Part shown: in pieces, positions 16,529-25,063 of the stretch
How the letters are laid out: the number at the start of each line of letters is the position of its first letter
How positions within the stretch are numbered: position 1 is the stretch's first letter
Origin: Deltaproteobacteria bacterium
Lineage (GTDB): Bacteria; Myxococcota_A; Polyangia; JAAYKL01
Length of the DNA: 64,000 nt
NCBI GenBank assembly: GCA_016935665.1
Contig: JAFGQN010000234.1
Location: 1-64,000 of the forward strand
Reading direction: 5' to 3'
The notes under the pieces: model-generated
Seen by the model: the letters and a program-made list of their open reading frames with translations, nothing else
Told to the model about the DNA's origin: nothing
Database searches by the model: none
Translations under genes and position numbers: made by a program

Positions 16529-17716
16529 CTACACTTTTTTTGAAATACAATCGGAACAGAGAGAGGGTTTGGTCCAGACGCCCAGTTTTACATGGAGCTG
16601 ATGTTCTTTGGTCCAGACGATTTCCTTGCCACAGGAACCGCACTGCAGTTTTTCGGTTTTAGCCTCTTCCATGAACTGGTGACATTCATCGCACATGCGC
16701 ACAGGGGGCTTCTCGGCGCCAAATCCCCGCAAAACGGAACCCAGTTGCATTTCCGGACTCCAGGTCCAGGTATTTTCGCAACCGTCGTGCTTGCATGCCA
16801 CTTCTTTAGGAGCATACTCCGCCACTTTTTCCTGACAGGTAGCACACATGCGCCTGGGCGATTTGGTTTTCCCCTTTAACTTGCCTTCCAGCTGCATCCA
16901 TCTGGACCAGTGAACGGTTTCCTTGCATCCTGGCACTCGACACTTCAGCGTTTTGTCTTTTAAATCCTTGTACAAGGCATGACAGCGTTCACACATTCGG
17001 CCTGGGGCGTCCTCCCCTTTGAGTCTGGCCTCGATTTGCGCAAATTTGGGCCACCACCAGGTGTTGTCGCAGACGTTGACGCGACACGGCAATTCCACAT
17101 CCTCAAGAGAATTGAAAATTTCGGTACAGCGTTCACACATGCGCCTGGGCGGACCGCTTTTTCCTTTGGCAGCCGACTCCAGCTGCATTCCACGGGTCCA
17201 CTCCCAGCTGTTTTCACATCCCTCAATGCGACAGGGAACATGGCGATTTTTAAAGCCGCGATACTTTTCGTAACACGCATCGCACATTCTTGAGGGTGTT
17301 TTCCCATCTGACGCCAGAATTTCCTTCCCCGCCAGAGTCCAGGTGTTAGTGCAGCCTTTGACGCGGCAGCGCACTTCCCGGCTTTCAATGTCTTTGGCCT
17401 CATTGGCGCAGGACTCGCACAATCGGCCATGGGGCGGCTCGGTGTGTCCGCGCTTGGCGGCGCCCAATCTGGCGCTTTTAGTCCATGTCCAGGTGTTGGT
17501 ACACCCTTCGCGAGAGCAGGGTATCTGCATGTCCTCCAGCTCATTGAATTTGACAAAGCAGGACGGACACATGCGCTGAGGGGCGCCTTCCCGATTGTCC
17601 CGCATCCAGCGAACCTGCTCCTCGCCACTCCAGACCCATGTGTTTTTACACTCCCGTATGCGACACGGCAGTGTTTTGTCCTTCATTCCACTAAAAAAAG
17701 ATGCCTTTAACGCCAA
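16529..17716 (-). CDS. Eight-unit zinc-ribbon-like repeat protein
   Basis: 395 residues made almost entirely of eight tandem units of about 48 residues. Each unit has C-x4-C-x2-(T/S)-W-x-W at its start and R-(M/L)-C-x2-C about 25 residues later; four Cys per unit would bind one zinc ion. Examples are PCSREGCTNTWTWTK and PCRIEGCENSWEWTR, each followed later by RMCxxC. Unit 3 has lost the second Trp, unit 6 has TVHW, and unit 8 begins with a tight CxxC instead of Cx4C. Start is TTG 17716, supported by GAGGGG 8 nt upstream; ATG 17686 lacks such a site. It lies 16 nt after mtaB and so is likely the third gene of the lpxB-mtaB operon. Binding of RNA, DNA or protein is possible; I do not recognise the family. 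Confidence 0.88.
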   Translation of the reverse strand: MALKASFFSGMKDKTLPCRIRECKNTWVWSGEEQVRWMRDNREGAPQRMCPSCFVKFNELEDMQIPCSREGCTNTWTWTKSARLGAAKRGHTEPPHGRLCESCANEAKDIESREVRCRVKGCTNTWTLAGKEILASDGKTPSRMCDACYEKYRGFKNRHVPCRIEGCENSWEWTRGMQLESAAKGKSGPPRRMCERCTEIFNSLEDVELPCRVNVCDNTWWWPKFAQIEARLKGEDAPGRMCERCHALYKDLKDKTLKCRVPGCKETVHWSRWMQLEGKLKGKTKSPRRMCATCQEKVAEYAPKEVACKHDGCENTWTWSPEMQLGSVLRGFGAEKPPVRMCDECHQFMEEAKTEKLQCGSCGKEIVWTKEHQLHVKLGVWTKPSLCSDCISKKV

Positions 17717-17732
17717 TGGTGTTTCCCCTCTT

Positions 17733-19082
17733 TCAAATGCGTTCTAAAAATGGGCTTTTATCATACTGAATCGCTTTTGCACATAGAGAATCGGGCGCAT
17801 CGACGCGACGATACAACTCAACATCCACCAGATCCCCAGGCGTCATGGCCTGCTGGAAGGAAACCTGTAAAAAAGTATCCGTGATTCCCCGCCTGGCCTC
17901 TTCCACCAGCACCTCGCAAGTGTTGCCCACCATTGACGCACGATACGCGTCGTGCAACGTATCGCCCAGCAACCGCAGGCGGCGCACCCGTTCTTTGGCA
18001 ATGGTACGATTTTCGCCCCAGGTTTTAGCGGCAATGGTGCCAGGTCTTCTGGAGTACGAAAACCCGTGAACGTATGCCACCTTTGAAATCTCAATCACCT
18101 TTAGTGTATTTTCAAATGCCCCATCGTCTTCGGTGGGGAAGCCGCATATCACATCGGTACCCACAGCGATTTGAGGAATCTTCGCCTTTGCCATCTGCAC
18201 CTTTTGCAACCACTCCGTTGCGGTGTAGCCGCGGCACATGTCGTCAAGCACACGGTCGTCCCCAGCCTGCAGTGGCATGTGAAGATGCCGGCAAATCCTG
18301 CCATTGGCCGCCATCACGTCAATAAGCGCTTCATCCACGCTCCAGGGTTCGATGGAGCTCAGACGAATTCGCCCCGGGGCAAACAGCGTTGCCGCTTCAT
18401 CGAGCAGATTTGCGATGGACGGCTGCCCTGGCAAATCCTTTCCCCAGACGCCAATCTGCACCCCGGTAAATACCAGTTCTCTGGCGCCGCTCTCTTTCAT
18501 GGCCGTTACCTGACGCAGCACCATCTCTTTGGGCATGGACTGTTCGGGCCCTCTGGCTTTGGGAACAATGCAATAGGAACAGTTATGGGTACAGCCGTTT
18601 TGAATTTTCAACAGCGCTCGGGTACGTCCCTGCACATTGGCCACAGACTGGAACACTGCGGCATCCCCACTGGCAAAATAGTCGTACACCCGCGATTTGG
18701 TGGATGGCAGCACCTCTGTATTCGAATTCTCTTTGGCAAATCGGTTCAACCAGCCTGCCAGTTCCACCGGACTGGTGGCGCCCCCGCCCACCGACAGTAC
18801 CCGGTCATCGAACGCCTTTGCAAACTCACTAAATGCCGATACGGCGCACCCGGTGAACAGCAGCTTTCCATTGGGGTTCTGTCTGAGTAACCGGCGCGCC
18901 GTTTTTTTACAGTCCCGCTCCGCTTCGGTAGTGACGCAACACGTGTTGACTACAAAAACATCCGCATCGTCCTCGCCCCCAATGGTTGCCAACGCCGGAT
19001 CGAGATGCGCCTCCAGCACCGAACTGTCCGCCTGATTGGCGCGGCACCCTACGGTATGAACATAGACCTTTATTTTGTCCAT
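17733..19082 (-). CDS. mtaB: tRNA threonylcarbamoyladenosine methylthiotransferase MtaB
   Basis: A radical-SAM methylthiotransferase that adds a methylthio group to t6A37 of ANN-decoding tRNAs. The N-terminal UPF0004 domain keeps its three cysteines (VGCRAN, NTCCVT, FTGCAV), the second iron-sulfur site. The radical-SAM cluster motif is CTHNCSYC, followed by ELVFTGVQIGVWG and HMPLQAGDDRVLDDMCRGYT. A TRAM-like region ends the protein. The overall layout fits MtaB rather than MiaB or RimO. ATG 19082 has AAGGA at good spacing; the 10-codon extension to 19112 lacks one. Located between lpxB and the zinc-ribbon repeat gene on the same strand. Confidence 0.93.
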   Translation of the reverse strand: MDKIKVYVHTVGCRANQADSSVLEAHLDPALATIGGEDDADVFVVNTCCVTTEAERDCKKTARRLLRQNPNGKLLFTGCAVSAFSEFAKAFDDRVLSVGGGATSPVELAGWLNRFAKENSNTEVLPSTKSRVYDYFASGDAAVFQSVANVQGRTRALLKIQNGCTHNCSYCIVPKARGPEQSMPKEMVLRQVTAMKESGARELVFTGVQIGVWGKDLPGQPSIANLLDEAATLFAPGRIRLSSIEPWSVDEALIDVMAANGRICRHLHMPLQAGDDRVLDDMCRGYTATEWLQKVQMAKAKIPQIAVGTDVICGFPTEDDGAFENTLKVIEISKVAYVHGFSYSRRPGTIAAKTWGENRTIAKERVRRLRLLGDTLHDAYRASMVGNTCEVLVEEARRGITDTFLQVSFQQAMTPGDLVDVELYRRVDAPDSLCAKAIQYDKSPFLERI

Positions 19083-19174
19083 GACGGTTTCCTTTCCATC
19101 CCCCATTCCCAAGGGCCCTTATCATAAATCGACAGGGCGCCAAAGGAAATCCCGCACCCGCACGGGAGCCCGAT

Positions 19175-20308
19175 TCAAGCCACCCAATCCCGTATCATTT
19201 GCGCCACCCGATGGGCGGCGCCGGGTGTGCCCAGTTTCGAAGCAACCGCCTGGAGCGCCTGTTGCTGACGCTGCTGCTCGCCGGGAGTGAAAAGTTGCAT
19301 CGCGGCATGAAAAAGATTCTCGCCGGTTACCTGTTCCTGAAGCAATTCCGGCACCGTTGCCTCACCGGCCACCCAGTTGGGCAGTCCCACAAACGGTATG
19401 TCCAGCAACTGTTGTCCCAGCCAGTAACCGATTTTATCCATTTTATACACAATGACCATAGGCACCATCGCGCGGGCCAGTTCCAGTGTCACCGTCCCCG
19501 ATGCAGCCAGTGCCCCATCGCACGCCGCCAGAAGGTCATGCACCGGTCGCTGCCACACCACACATCCCATGGACCTGGCCTGCATCAGCAATTGTTCGGA
19601 TGCGGCATCGAGATGGGGGGCAAATACCGTTACAACTCCATTTCTTAACAGTCTCACGGCGGCTTCCAGCATGGGCGCACTATGATATTTCAGCTCCGAT
19701 GCACGCGACCCGGGCAACAGCGCCATTACTTTGGCATTGCCGGGTACATGTAAAGAGTTACGAACGGCCTCCCGATTGTGGGACAATGGTACGTCCAGCA
19801 ACGGATGCCCCACAAACGTGGCGGGTACCCGCCACTCATCGTACAGCGGTTTTTCGAACGCAAACCCCAGCGCCACCATGTCGGTGCGCTCCCGAAGCAA
19901 CCGCAACCGGTTTTTTCGCCAGGCCCACACCTTGGGACCCATGTACTGCAGCACACGCACCCCGTCGGCTTTCAGCGCTCGGGCCAACGGCAAGGTAATA
20001 TCGGGACAATCCACCAGCAATGCCGCTTTGGGCCTCTCTTTTTTACATCGCAGTCGGAAATCCGCCCAGGCGTTCATCCACAAAGGCGCCCGTTTGAGCG
20101 AATTCACCGGCCCCAGCGCTGTGAGGGAAGATATGTGCTGAACCAGCGACACCCCCGCCGCCGCCATGTGGTCGCCACCAATGCCAAAACATCGGATATG
20201 CCTGTTCATGCCGCGCAATTTTGCAACGGCGCCCGCGGCTATCCAATCTCCCGATGGTTCACCCACCACTACTGCAATCGATAAATCCCTGTCCCTGTTC
20301 TTATGCAT
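19175..20308 (-). CDS. lpxB: Lipid-A-disaccharide synthase
   Basis: Joins UDP-2,3-diacylglucosamine and lipid X to form the lipid A disaccharide at the inner membrane. At 377 residues it has the usual length. Family motifs include VVGEPSGDWIAAG (normally GExSGD), FGIGGDHMAAAG, DCPDITLPLARALKADGV, YMGPKVWAWRKNR, FVGHPLLD, LLPGSRASELKYH and ASGTVTLELA. ATG 20308 has AGGAG upstream and is preferred to the ATG at 20341. No other lipid A genes lie next to it, so it is separated from the usual lpxD-fabZ-lpxA cluster. It is divergent from a dciA fragment and heads an apparent operon with mtaB. Confidence 0.95.
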   Translation of the reverse strand: MHKNRDRDLSIAVVVGEPSGDWIAAGAVAKLRGMNRHIRCFGIGGDHMAAAGVSLVQHISSLTALGPVNSLKRAPLWMNAWADFRLRCKKERPKAALLVDCPDITLPLARALKADGVRVLQYMGPKVWAWRKNRLRLLRERTDMVALGFAFEKPLYDEWRVPATFVGHPLLDVPLSHNREAVRNSLHVPGNAKVMALLPGSRASELKYHSAPMLEAAVRLLRNGVVTVFAPHLDAASEQLLMQARSMGCVVWQRPVHDLLAACDGALAASGTVTLELARAMVPMVIVYKMDKIGYWLGQQLLDIPFVGLPNWVAGEATVPELLQEQVTGENLFHAAMQLFTPGEQQRQQQALQAVASKLGTPGAAHRVAQMIRDWVA

Positions 20309-20328
20309 TTCATCTCCTGCCCGTTTCC

Positions 20329-20390
20329 CGCTTGTCTGCAACGCCTCGCACCATTACATACAAACCATGAACCGTCGCAAGTACAAACGC
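20329..20390 (+). repeat. Direct repeat copy A (dciA 5' region)
   Basis: This 62-bp stretch matches 24513-24574 at 57 of 62 positions without gaps. It covers the segment before dciA and its first eight codons (MNRRKYKR). The two copies flank the caspase/BspA gene pair. Confidence 0.85.
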
Positions 20391-20456
20391 AGCAGAATGC
20401 TCAGGGCCCACCTCCTGCGGGAACGCACCGGCAGTCTGGGCGGCATGGGAATTGAG
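20367..20456 (+). pseudogene. Truncated N-terminus of a second dciA (DUF721) allele
   Basis: From ATG 20367 the frame reads MNRRKYKRSRMLRAHLLRER and continues with TGSLGGMG. It aligns without gaps with the start of the intact gene at 24551 (MNRRKYKR, then L..E.T..L..MG), but the similarity ends where the BspA-type gene begins. After codon 8 the two copies are clearly diverged, so this is not a recent tandem duplication but looks like the remains of a different allele. It stands divergent from lpxB, where the intact gene presumably once stood. Confidence 0.6.
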
Positions 20457-22520
20457 CTACTTCACCTCGCCGCCATCAATAATCGTCCAACCATCACGAT
20501 TGATTAGCGTTTGGCGAGCGTCCGCAGCCGCGCCGCTGCTGTACTGGATGCCGGTGGCACCCAAAGATATGCCTGGCTGAACGGGCTGAGCCGACCAGCC
20601 GACAAGCAGCGCGTTGTAGTTTGGGGTGGAAAGGCTTGAGTAATTGAACACATCTGTCATGTTCAGCACTGCAGATATGTTCCATGCGGACAAATCCTGG
20701 TCAAACAGTTCGGCGGCCAAAAACAGGCTGTTCATATTCGTGACAGCCGAAGTGTCCCAGCCGCTGAGGTCCTGGTTGAAGTTGTGTGCGTGATAAAACA
20801 TAAAAGACATATCCGTTACATTGGATGTATCCCATTTGCCAATATCCTGATTAAATGCCTCGTTCATACCGAACATGTTCGCCATATTCGTAACATTGGA
20901 TGTATTCCAGTCACCAATGTCCTGGTTGAATCTGTGGTAATCGAGCGTAACGCCAAACCGTTCTGCGGTCTCTGAAAACATTCCACTCATATCCGTCACG
21001 CCGGATGTGTCCCAGTAGCTTATGTCAATGTTGAATTGGTTGGCATCCCCAAACATGTAGCTCATGGTGGTTACTTTAGATGTATCACGGAAGACGGAGT
21101 TATTGAATGATGAGGCATGCCAGAACATCTTTGCCATATTGATTACGTTGGAAGTATCCCATGAGTACAGGGACGCATTAAAATTGTACGCATGCATGAA
21201 CATCTTTTTCATATTTGTTACCGTCGACGTATTCCAGGCTTCAATGGACCTGTTGAATGATTCTGCAAACCCAAACATTCCTTCCATATCTGTCACCCGG
21301 GATGTATCCCAGCTCTCGACGTTCCCATTGAATGTGGTTGCCCCGTGAAACATATATTTCATATTCGTTACATTGGATGTATCCCAATTCTCAATGTTGT
21401 AATTAAATGCGCTCGCTTTAAAAAACATAAAAGTCATATCGGTAATCGTGCGGGTGTCCCATTCAGAAAAGCTTTTTTTGTTTGGCGCCAACGTTTCGCA
21501 AAAAGCAAAGGCTCCAGACAAACTGGTGGTTTCGGTCAGATTCGGCGTATCGTCGGCATTGATTTGCAGATTTCGGCATCCTGCAAACTGCAAATCGGTA
21601 GAGCCCAGTTTAAAACCATTTCCCCATTGTTCAATTTCCACAATTTTCCGTTCATCCCCGACGAAATTATTGGCGACAACATCCTCCCAAAACAATGTGT
21701 CAGCAAAGGCAGCGTATACATCGCCATCGTCATTCCAGATGTCTTCTACTGAAACAGACTCTGGCAAAAAGCGCCAGCCTGTAATTGCCCCCCTGATGAT
21801 TACGGTATAAACAGCCTCTTCATTGTAACGGGCATCATTGAGATACGAATGTGTTTTTTCCGGTGCATCCCAGCGCTGAATCGTATCGGAGGTGCCATCG
21901 CCCCAATCCACTGTGAAATCATAGACACCATTTTTGACCAGCGGCAATTGAATTCGTCCCGGCCCACTAGCTCCGGAATAGGACGGTTGCCATCTGGAAA
22001 GAAAAATGTTCATCGCTTCGTTATCCGTAGACGCTATAGATCCCGTATCGGTATCGGATTCAGTGTCCGTTGGTATGCTGATTTCAGCAATCGTACTCGA
22101 ACCGGAGTCCGTATCAAATTCTGTATCCGTACCGGCCAAATGTACGCCTGTATCGAAAACAGAATCAGTACCAGTCCCTGTCCCTGTACCTGTACCTGTA
22201 CCTGTACCTGTACCAGCACTCCCCGTATCTGTGTCTGCATCTGTAACTATACCTGTATCTTTATCTGTATCGTTATCTGTTTGTGCACCTGTATCTGTTT
22301 CGGTTTGAAACCGGGTTTCGGGATAAAATTCGGACGCATAGTAGCAATTGAGACTGATACACACTCCGGCTTTGCCGGATACCCGACAATCTTCATCAAT
22401 GAGACAATCAGTGCCGTTGTCGATATTGCAACCTGCAAAACTGACAAAAAAGAAAATTAGAACAGGAGTAAACCCACATATCGAAATGGATTGTGTAAAT
22501 CGTTTCTTTTCAAAACGCAT
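20457..22520 (-). CDS. BspA/DUF285-repeat surface lipoprotein
   Basis: 687 residues. A signal peptide ends in a lipobox (VSFAGC), then comes a small Cys-rich segment (CLIDEDCRVSGKAGVC) and an Asp/Thr/Gly linker of about 100 residues, including a Gly-Thr run. A compact region with VDWGDGTSDTIQRWD follows, resembling the start of BspA-type (DUF285) proteins. About nine copies of a 23-26 residue repeat then occur, with the core WDTSNVTNMxxMFxxAxxFN. Such proteins are surface-exposed leucine-rich-repeat relatives involved in adhesion in other bacteria. Its ATG sits 1 nt after the stop of the caspase gene, with GGGGGG upstream, so the two are translationally coupled. Its stop lies within the dciA fragment junction. 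Confidence 0.92.
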   Translation of the reverse strand: MRFEKKRFTQSISICGFTPVLIFFFVSFAGCNIDNGTDCLIDEDCRVSGKAGVCISLNCYYASEFYPETRFQTETDTGAQTDNDTDKDTGIVTDADTDTGSAGTGTGTGTGTGTGTGTDSVFDTGVHLAGTDTEFDTDSGSSTIAEISIPTDTESDTDTGSIASTDNEAMNIFLSRWQPSYSGASGPGRIQLPLVKNGVYDFTVDWGDGTSDTIQRWDAPEKTHSYLNDARYNEEAVYTVIIRGAITGWRFLPESVSVEDIWNDDGDVYAAFADTLFWEDVVANNFVGDERKIVEIEQWGNGFKLGSTDLQFAGCRNLQINADDTPNLTETTSLSGAFAFCETLAPNKKSFSEWDTRTITDMTFMFFKASAFNYNIENWDTSNVTNMKYMFHGATTFNGNVESWDTSRVTDMEGMFGFAESFNRSIEAWNTSTVTNMKKMFMHAYNFNASLYSWDTSNVINMAKMFWHASSFNNSVFRDTSKVTTMSYMFGDANQFNIDISYWDTSGVTDMSGMFSETAERFGVTLDYHRFNQDIGDWNTSNVTNMANMFGMNEAFNQDIGKWDTSNVTDMSFMFYHAHNFNQDLSGWDTSAVTNMNSLFLAAELFDQDLSAWNISAVLNMTDVFNYSSLSTPNYNALLVGWSAQPVQPGISLGATGIQYSSGAAADARQTLINRDGWTIIDGGEVK
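22174..22215. repeat. Hexanucleotide tandem repeat (CCTGTA)n in the lipoprotein gene
   Basis: About six to seven tandem copies of CCTGTA or CCTGTC encode the Gly-Thr run of the linker. The unit is 6 bp, so changes in copy number keep the frame and only alter linker length. Further Asp-Thr codon repeats flank it. Confidence 0.85.
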
Positions 22521-22521
22521 A

Positions 22522-24222
22522 TCACCCCCCTCTGAAATAGACGGTCAGCGAAAGCCCTCCGGCAACATTCAATTTGTAGGTTGAATAAAGCGCCGCACCA
22601 GGCGCAACAAGGAATCCAAAACGGCTGGCAAGCTCAAAAAAGACGTGTCCCGTTTTGGGAAACAGGGCGCCCAATACGGCATTAAGACTGGCTTCCCATT
22701 TTTTGTCGATGTAGTTTTTTGGAAATTGTGGCTTTCCTCCAGTTAATTCAAAAAAATCATCGGCGCCAATTTCGGATTGTTCGAAGCGTTGCCAGATGTA
22801 CCCCACACCGAGGTCACTTCCAACGTTCAATTCAAAGCTGTGAAACACCTTTTTTATGCCCGCAAACAGTCCACCTGCCGCCATATGAGCGGCATGGGGC
22901 GTATCGATGTGGTTCTTTCGCTGATCATACCCGTAAATAAGGCGCAACCCCAAATAAACGCGCTGCCAGTCGATTCGCAAGGGGATATATATGCGATGTC
23001 GAGGATGGAGCATTTTCCAATGCGTGAATGATCCTTCATACCCGGCGCCGGCAACCAGTGACGCCCGAGGGCGTATTGCGGTAACGGTAATGTTATCTTT
23101 GAAACCAATTCCCTTTGGAAACAGATTTTGGGAATATTGTCCCTTTTCCACGGCAGGCGGAATTTCTGGAAGCGAGTGGATATAAAGGGTCTCGTTTTTC
23201 TTTAGCGACAGCTGCGTGCGTTCGGTTTGCCTGCCTCCGAATACATAGAATTGCGCCGAGCCTGGAAAAACATCAATCCTCTTTTTCTTTCCTGCCTGTT
23301 TCTCGAACACTTTTACGAGATGACCATCTGAATATGAAAGGGCAAATGTCCCTTGAAGCTGTGGAGACAGCACCAGAGTGGCATTTGGCTGGGACGGGAA
23401 ACTGAAATATACGGGCGCTTTGGAACGTAACTTTGAAACAAACTGTTCCGGTGTCTGGCGCTTATTATGCTTCATGGTGTACGCAATTGTTTTTGTACGC
23501 GCATAATTCCATATCTGATCAAGGGTAATTCCTGGACCGTCTCTTTGGGCATCGTTCAGCGCTTCAATGAAGAAGTGGGTAAAAACACCGCCTTTTTCCA
23601 CATCTTCAAAGCTGGGCTCATTGGCGCCACTCGACACAAACCAAATGCTGCCTTTGGCTGAAAGGATCTGCTCAGGCATGTTTGGCGCGAAGTTGACTCC
23701 CAGAGTGGGGCGAATGCCCTTTTTCTTTAGGATGTCATCGAAACTGCCAGCGTAGCAGGCGTCAAATACACCTACCGAAAAATCGGCATCCACGTTGTTA
23801 AACAGCGCAGCGATTTGGCGCGCATTCATGGCGCCATCCGACAGAAGCAATTTGCCGGCGATACCATGCCCAGTGAAGTACAAAAGAAAAATGGATTCAG
23901 AGTCTTGAAACAATTCCGCATCTTTTTTCCGCTGTTCGGCGAGCGCCTTGAAGGCGGCGACAACACTGGCCCGATTCGTGTTGAGCAGGAGTTTCGTACG
24001 TTTTGGGGAGCTGTCGAAATTGGCCAGCTGTATCAAACGCTCTGTCAGCCGTTTTGCTTCCCGTTCAGCATGCAAAAGGGGAGCAAATGGCTGCTTCCCC
24101 TTTGAATCTACACCGATATTATTACCAATTACAATTGTATACCGCAACGTGACTGCCTGTGTCGGAGATGCGGCGAACAGAATTATCAATTTAAAAAAAA
24201 ATGCGATGGTTTCTTTTTTCAT
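22522..24222 (-). CDS. Secreted caspase-family protease with barrel-like C-terminal region
   Basis: 566 residues. A signal peptide with cleavage near SPTQA-VTLRY precedes a peptidase C14 (caspase/metacaspase) domain at about residues 26-260. Both catalytic residues are present: His119 in YFTGHG and Cys156 in VFDACYAGS. The remainder has no recognised family, but from about residue 390 it alternates hydrophobic and polar residues with aromatic girdle-like stretches (RIYIPLRIDWQRVYLGLRL, LNVAGGLSLTVYF) and ends in Phe, like an outer-membrane barrel. Start ATG 24222; no clear Shine-Dalgarno sequence. First gene of a two-gene unit with the BspA-type lipoprotein. Export of a caspase-like enzyme implies an extracytoplasmic substrate, possibly the partner lipoprotein; that is inference. 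Confidence 0.88.
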   Translation of the reverse strand: MKKETIAFFFKLIILFAASPTQAVTLRYTIVIGNNIGVDSKGKQPFAPLLHAEREAKRLTERLIQLANFDSSPKRTKLLLNTNRASVVAAFKALAEQRKKDAELFQDSESIFLLYFTGHGIAGKLLLSDGAMNARQIAALFNNVDADFSVGVFDACYAGSFDDILKKKGIRPTLGVNFAPNMPEQILSAKGSIWFVSSGANEPSFEDVEKGGVFTHFFIEALNDAQRDGPGITLDQIWNYARTKTIAYTMKHNKRQTPEQFVSKLRSKAPVYFSFPSQPNATLVLSPQLQGTFALSYSDGHLVKVFEKQAGKKKRIDVFPGSAQFYVFGGRQTERTQLSLKKNETLYIHSLPEIPPAVEKGQYSQNLFPKGIGFKDNITVTAIRPRASLVAGAGYEGSFTHWKMLHPRHRIYIPLRIDWQRVYLGLRLIYGYDQRKNHIDTPHAAHMAAGGLFAGIKKVFHSFELNVGSDLGVGYIWQRFEQSEIGADDFFELTGGKPQFPKNYIDKKWEASLNAVLGALFPKTGHVFFELASRFGFLVAPGAALYSTYKLNVAGGLSLTVYFRGG

Positions 24223-24550
24223 AAGATTACGTATGATAGATAAACGCGAGTGCAGCCTGCACTTCTCGTAGGCAAAATTGCCCAGTTAACAGTCGCGTGT
24301 GAATATTGAATGCGTACATAGCACTCAAAAAAAAAATGCATCATAAATTATGATTCTAATCAGGCTTTGCGAAAGGCCCCTGTTTCAACCCCATCGAAGC
24401 ACCGCGTCATTCTCCAGCAAAACTCGCGGCTACTTACACTCCCGATATTTCGCTCCCTGCGGCGGCAATCCATACGCCTGTGTTTGAACACACTTCACCC
24501 CTGTAATTTTTCCGCTTGTCAGCAACCCTTTGCACCATTACATACAAATC
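24223..24550. other. Divergent intergenic region between the caspase gene and dciA
   Basis: 328 bp with an AT-rich left part (runs of A near 24330) that could hold the caspase promoter, and at the right end the second copy of the dciA flanking repeat. I see no further gene, hairpin terminator or confident promoter. Confidence 0.5.
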
Positions 24551-24574
24551 ATGAACCGTCGCAAGTACAAACGC
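24513..24574 (+). repeat. Direct repeat copy B (dciA 5' region)
   Basis: This 62-bp partner of copy A at 20329-20390 matches it at 57 of 62 positions. It overlaps the start of the intact dciA gene. Confidence 0.85.
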
Positions 24575-25063
24575 CTAAAAACGCCCATGTCCTCCCTTTC
24601 ACAGGAACTCACCTCCACGCTGCGCACCATGGGGGAAGGCGCCCGCTTTATCCATCCCGAAATATGGGCCCGCTGGTTTCAGATTGCCGGAGAGCAGCTT
24701 TACCAGAAAACCTTCCCCAGAATGTTTAAAGACAGCGTTCTCACCATCGCCGTTACCAATTCCACCTGGATGCACCAGTTGAGCTTTATGCGACCGCAAT
24801 TGCTGGATCGGTTGGCGGAGGAAGTGGGCCCCAATGTGGTTAAAGAGATTCGCTTTGTGCTGGATACGAGTGTGGGGAAAAACAGGCGGGTCACGGAGCG
24901 CGTTCAGTACACGCCGCTTCCCAAAGCGGATCCGGAACGCATTTCAAACGAGTTGCGCGATGCGGCGGACAAAATCGACGACCCGGAATTGGCACTGCTC
25001 ATCAAACGCGCGGCCAGCAGGTACGACAAACAGCGACGATTCACCCAACGGGAGGAACCATGA
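24551..25063 (+). CDS. DciA-like protein (DUF721), putative replicative helicase loader
   Basis: 170 residues, MNRRKYKRLKTPMSSLSQEL and onward. The DUF721 core is visible in WARWFQIAGEQLYQKTFPRM, DSVLTIAVTNSTWMHQLSFM and LLDRLAEEVGP with VVKEIRFVL: the KH-like fold typical of DciA, the ancestral loader of DnaB in bacteria without DnaC. The C-terminal tail is basic and probably disordered. Start at ATG 24551 is preferred because the upstream duplicate also begins at this Met; no strong Shine-Dalgarno sequence is visible. It overlaps a small frameshifted gene by 4 nt. Confidence 0.8.
   Translation: MNRRKYKRLKTPMSSLSQELTSTLRTMGEGARFIHPEIWARWFQIAGEQLYQKTFPRMFKDSVLTIAVTNSTWMHQLSFMRPQLLDRLAEEVGPNVVKEIRFVLDTSVGKNRRVTERVQYTPLPKADPERISNELRDAADKIDDPELALLIKRAASRYDKQRRFTQREEP

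Noticed and set aside
20784-22460. Several open frames antisense to the BspA-type gene
   Set aside because: They are by-products of the repeated codons of the DUF285 and Asp-Thr regions; their products mirror the repeat and have no starts with ribosome-binding sites.
20457-22520. CRISPR-like array in the periodic DNA of the BspA gene
   Set aside because: The periodicity of about 70-78 bp comes from protein repeats with diverged DNA, inside an intact reading frame.
24513-24545. Sigma-54-like element on the minus strand before dciA (TGGTGC...TTGCT)
   Set aside because: The GG and GC pairs are 11 bp apart rather than 10, and the element points away from dciA.
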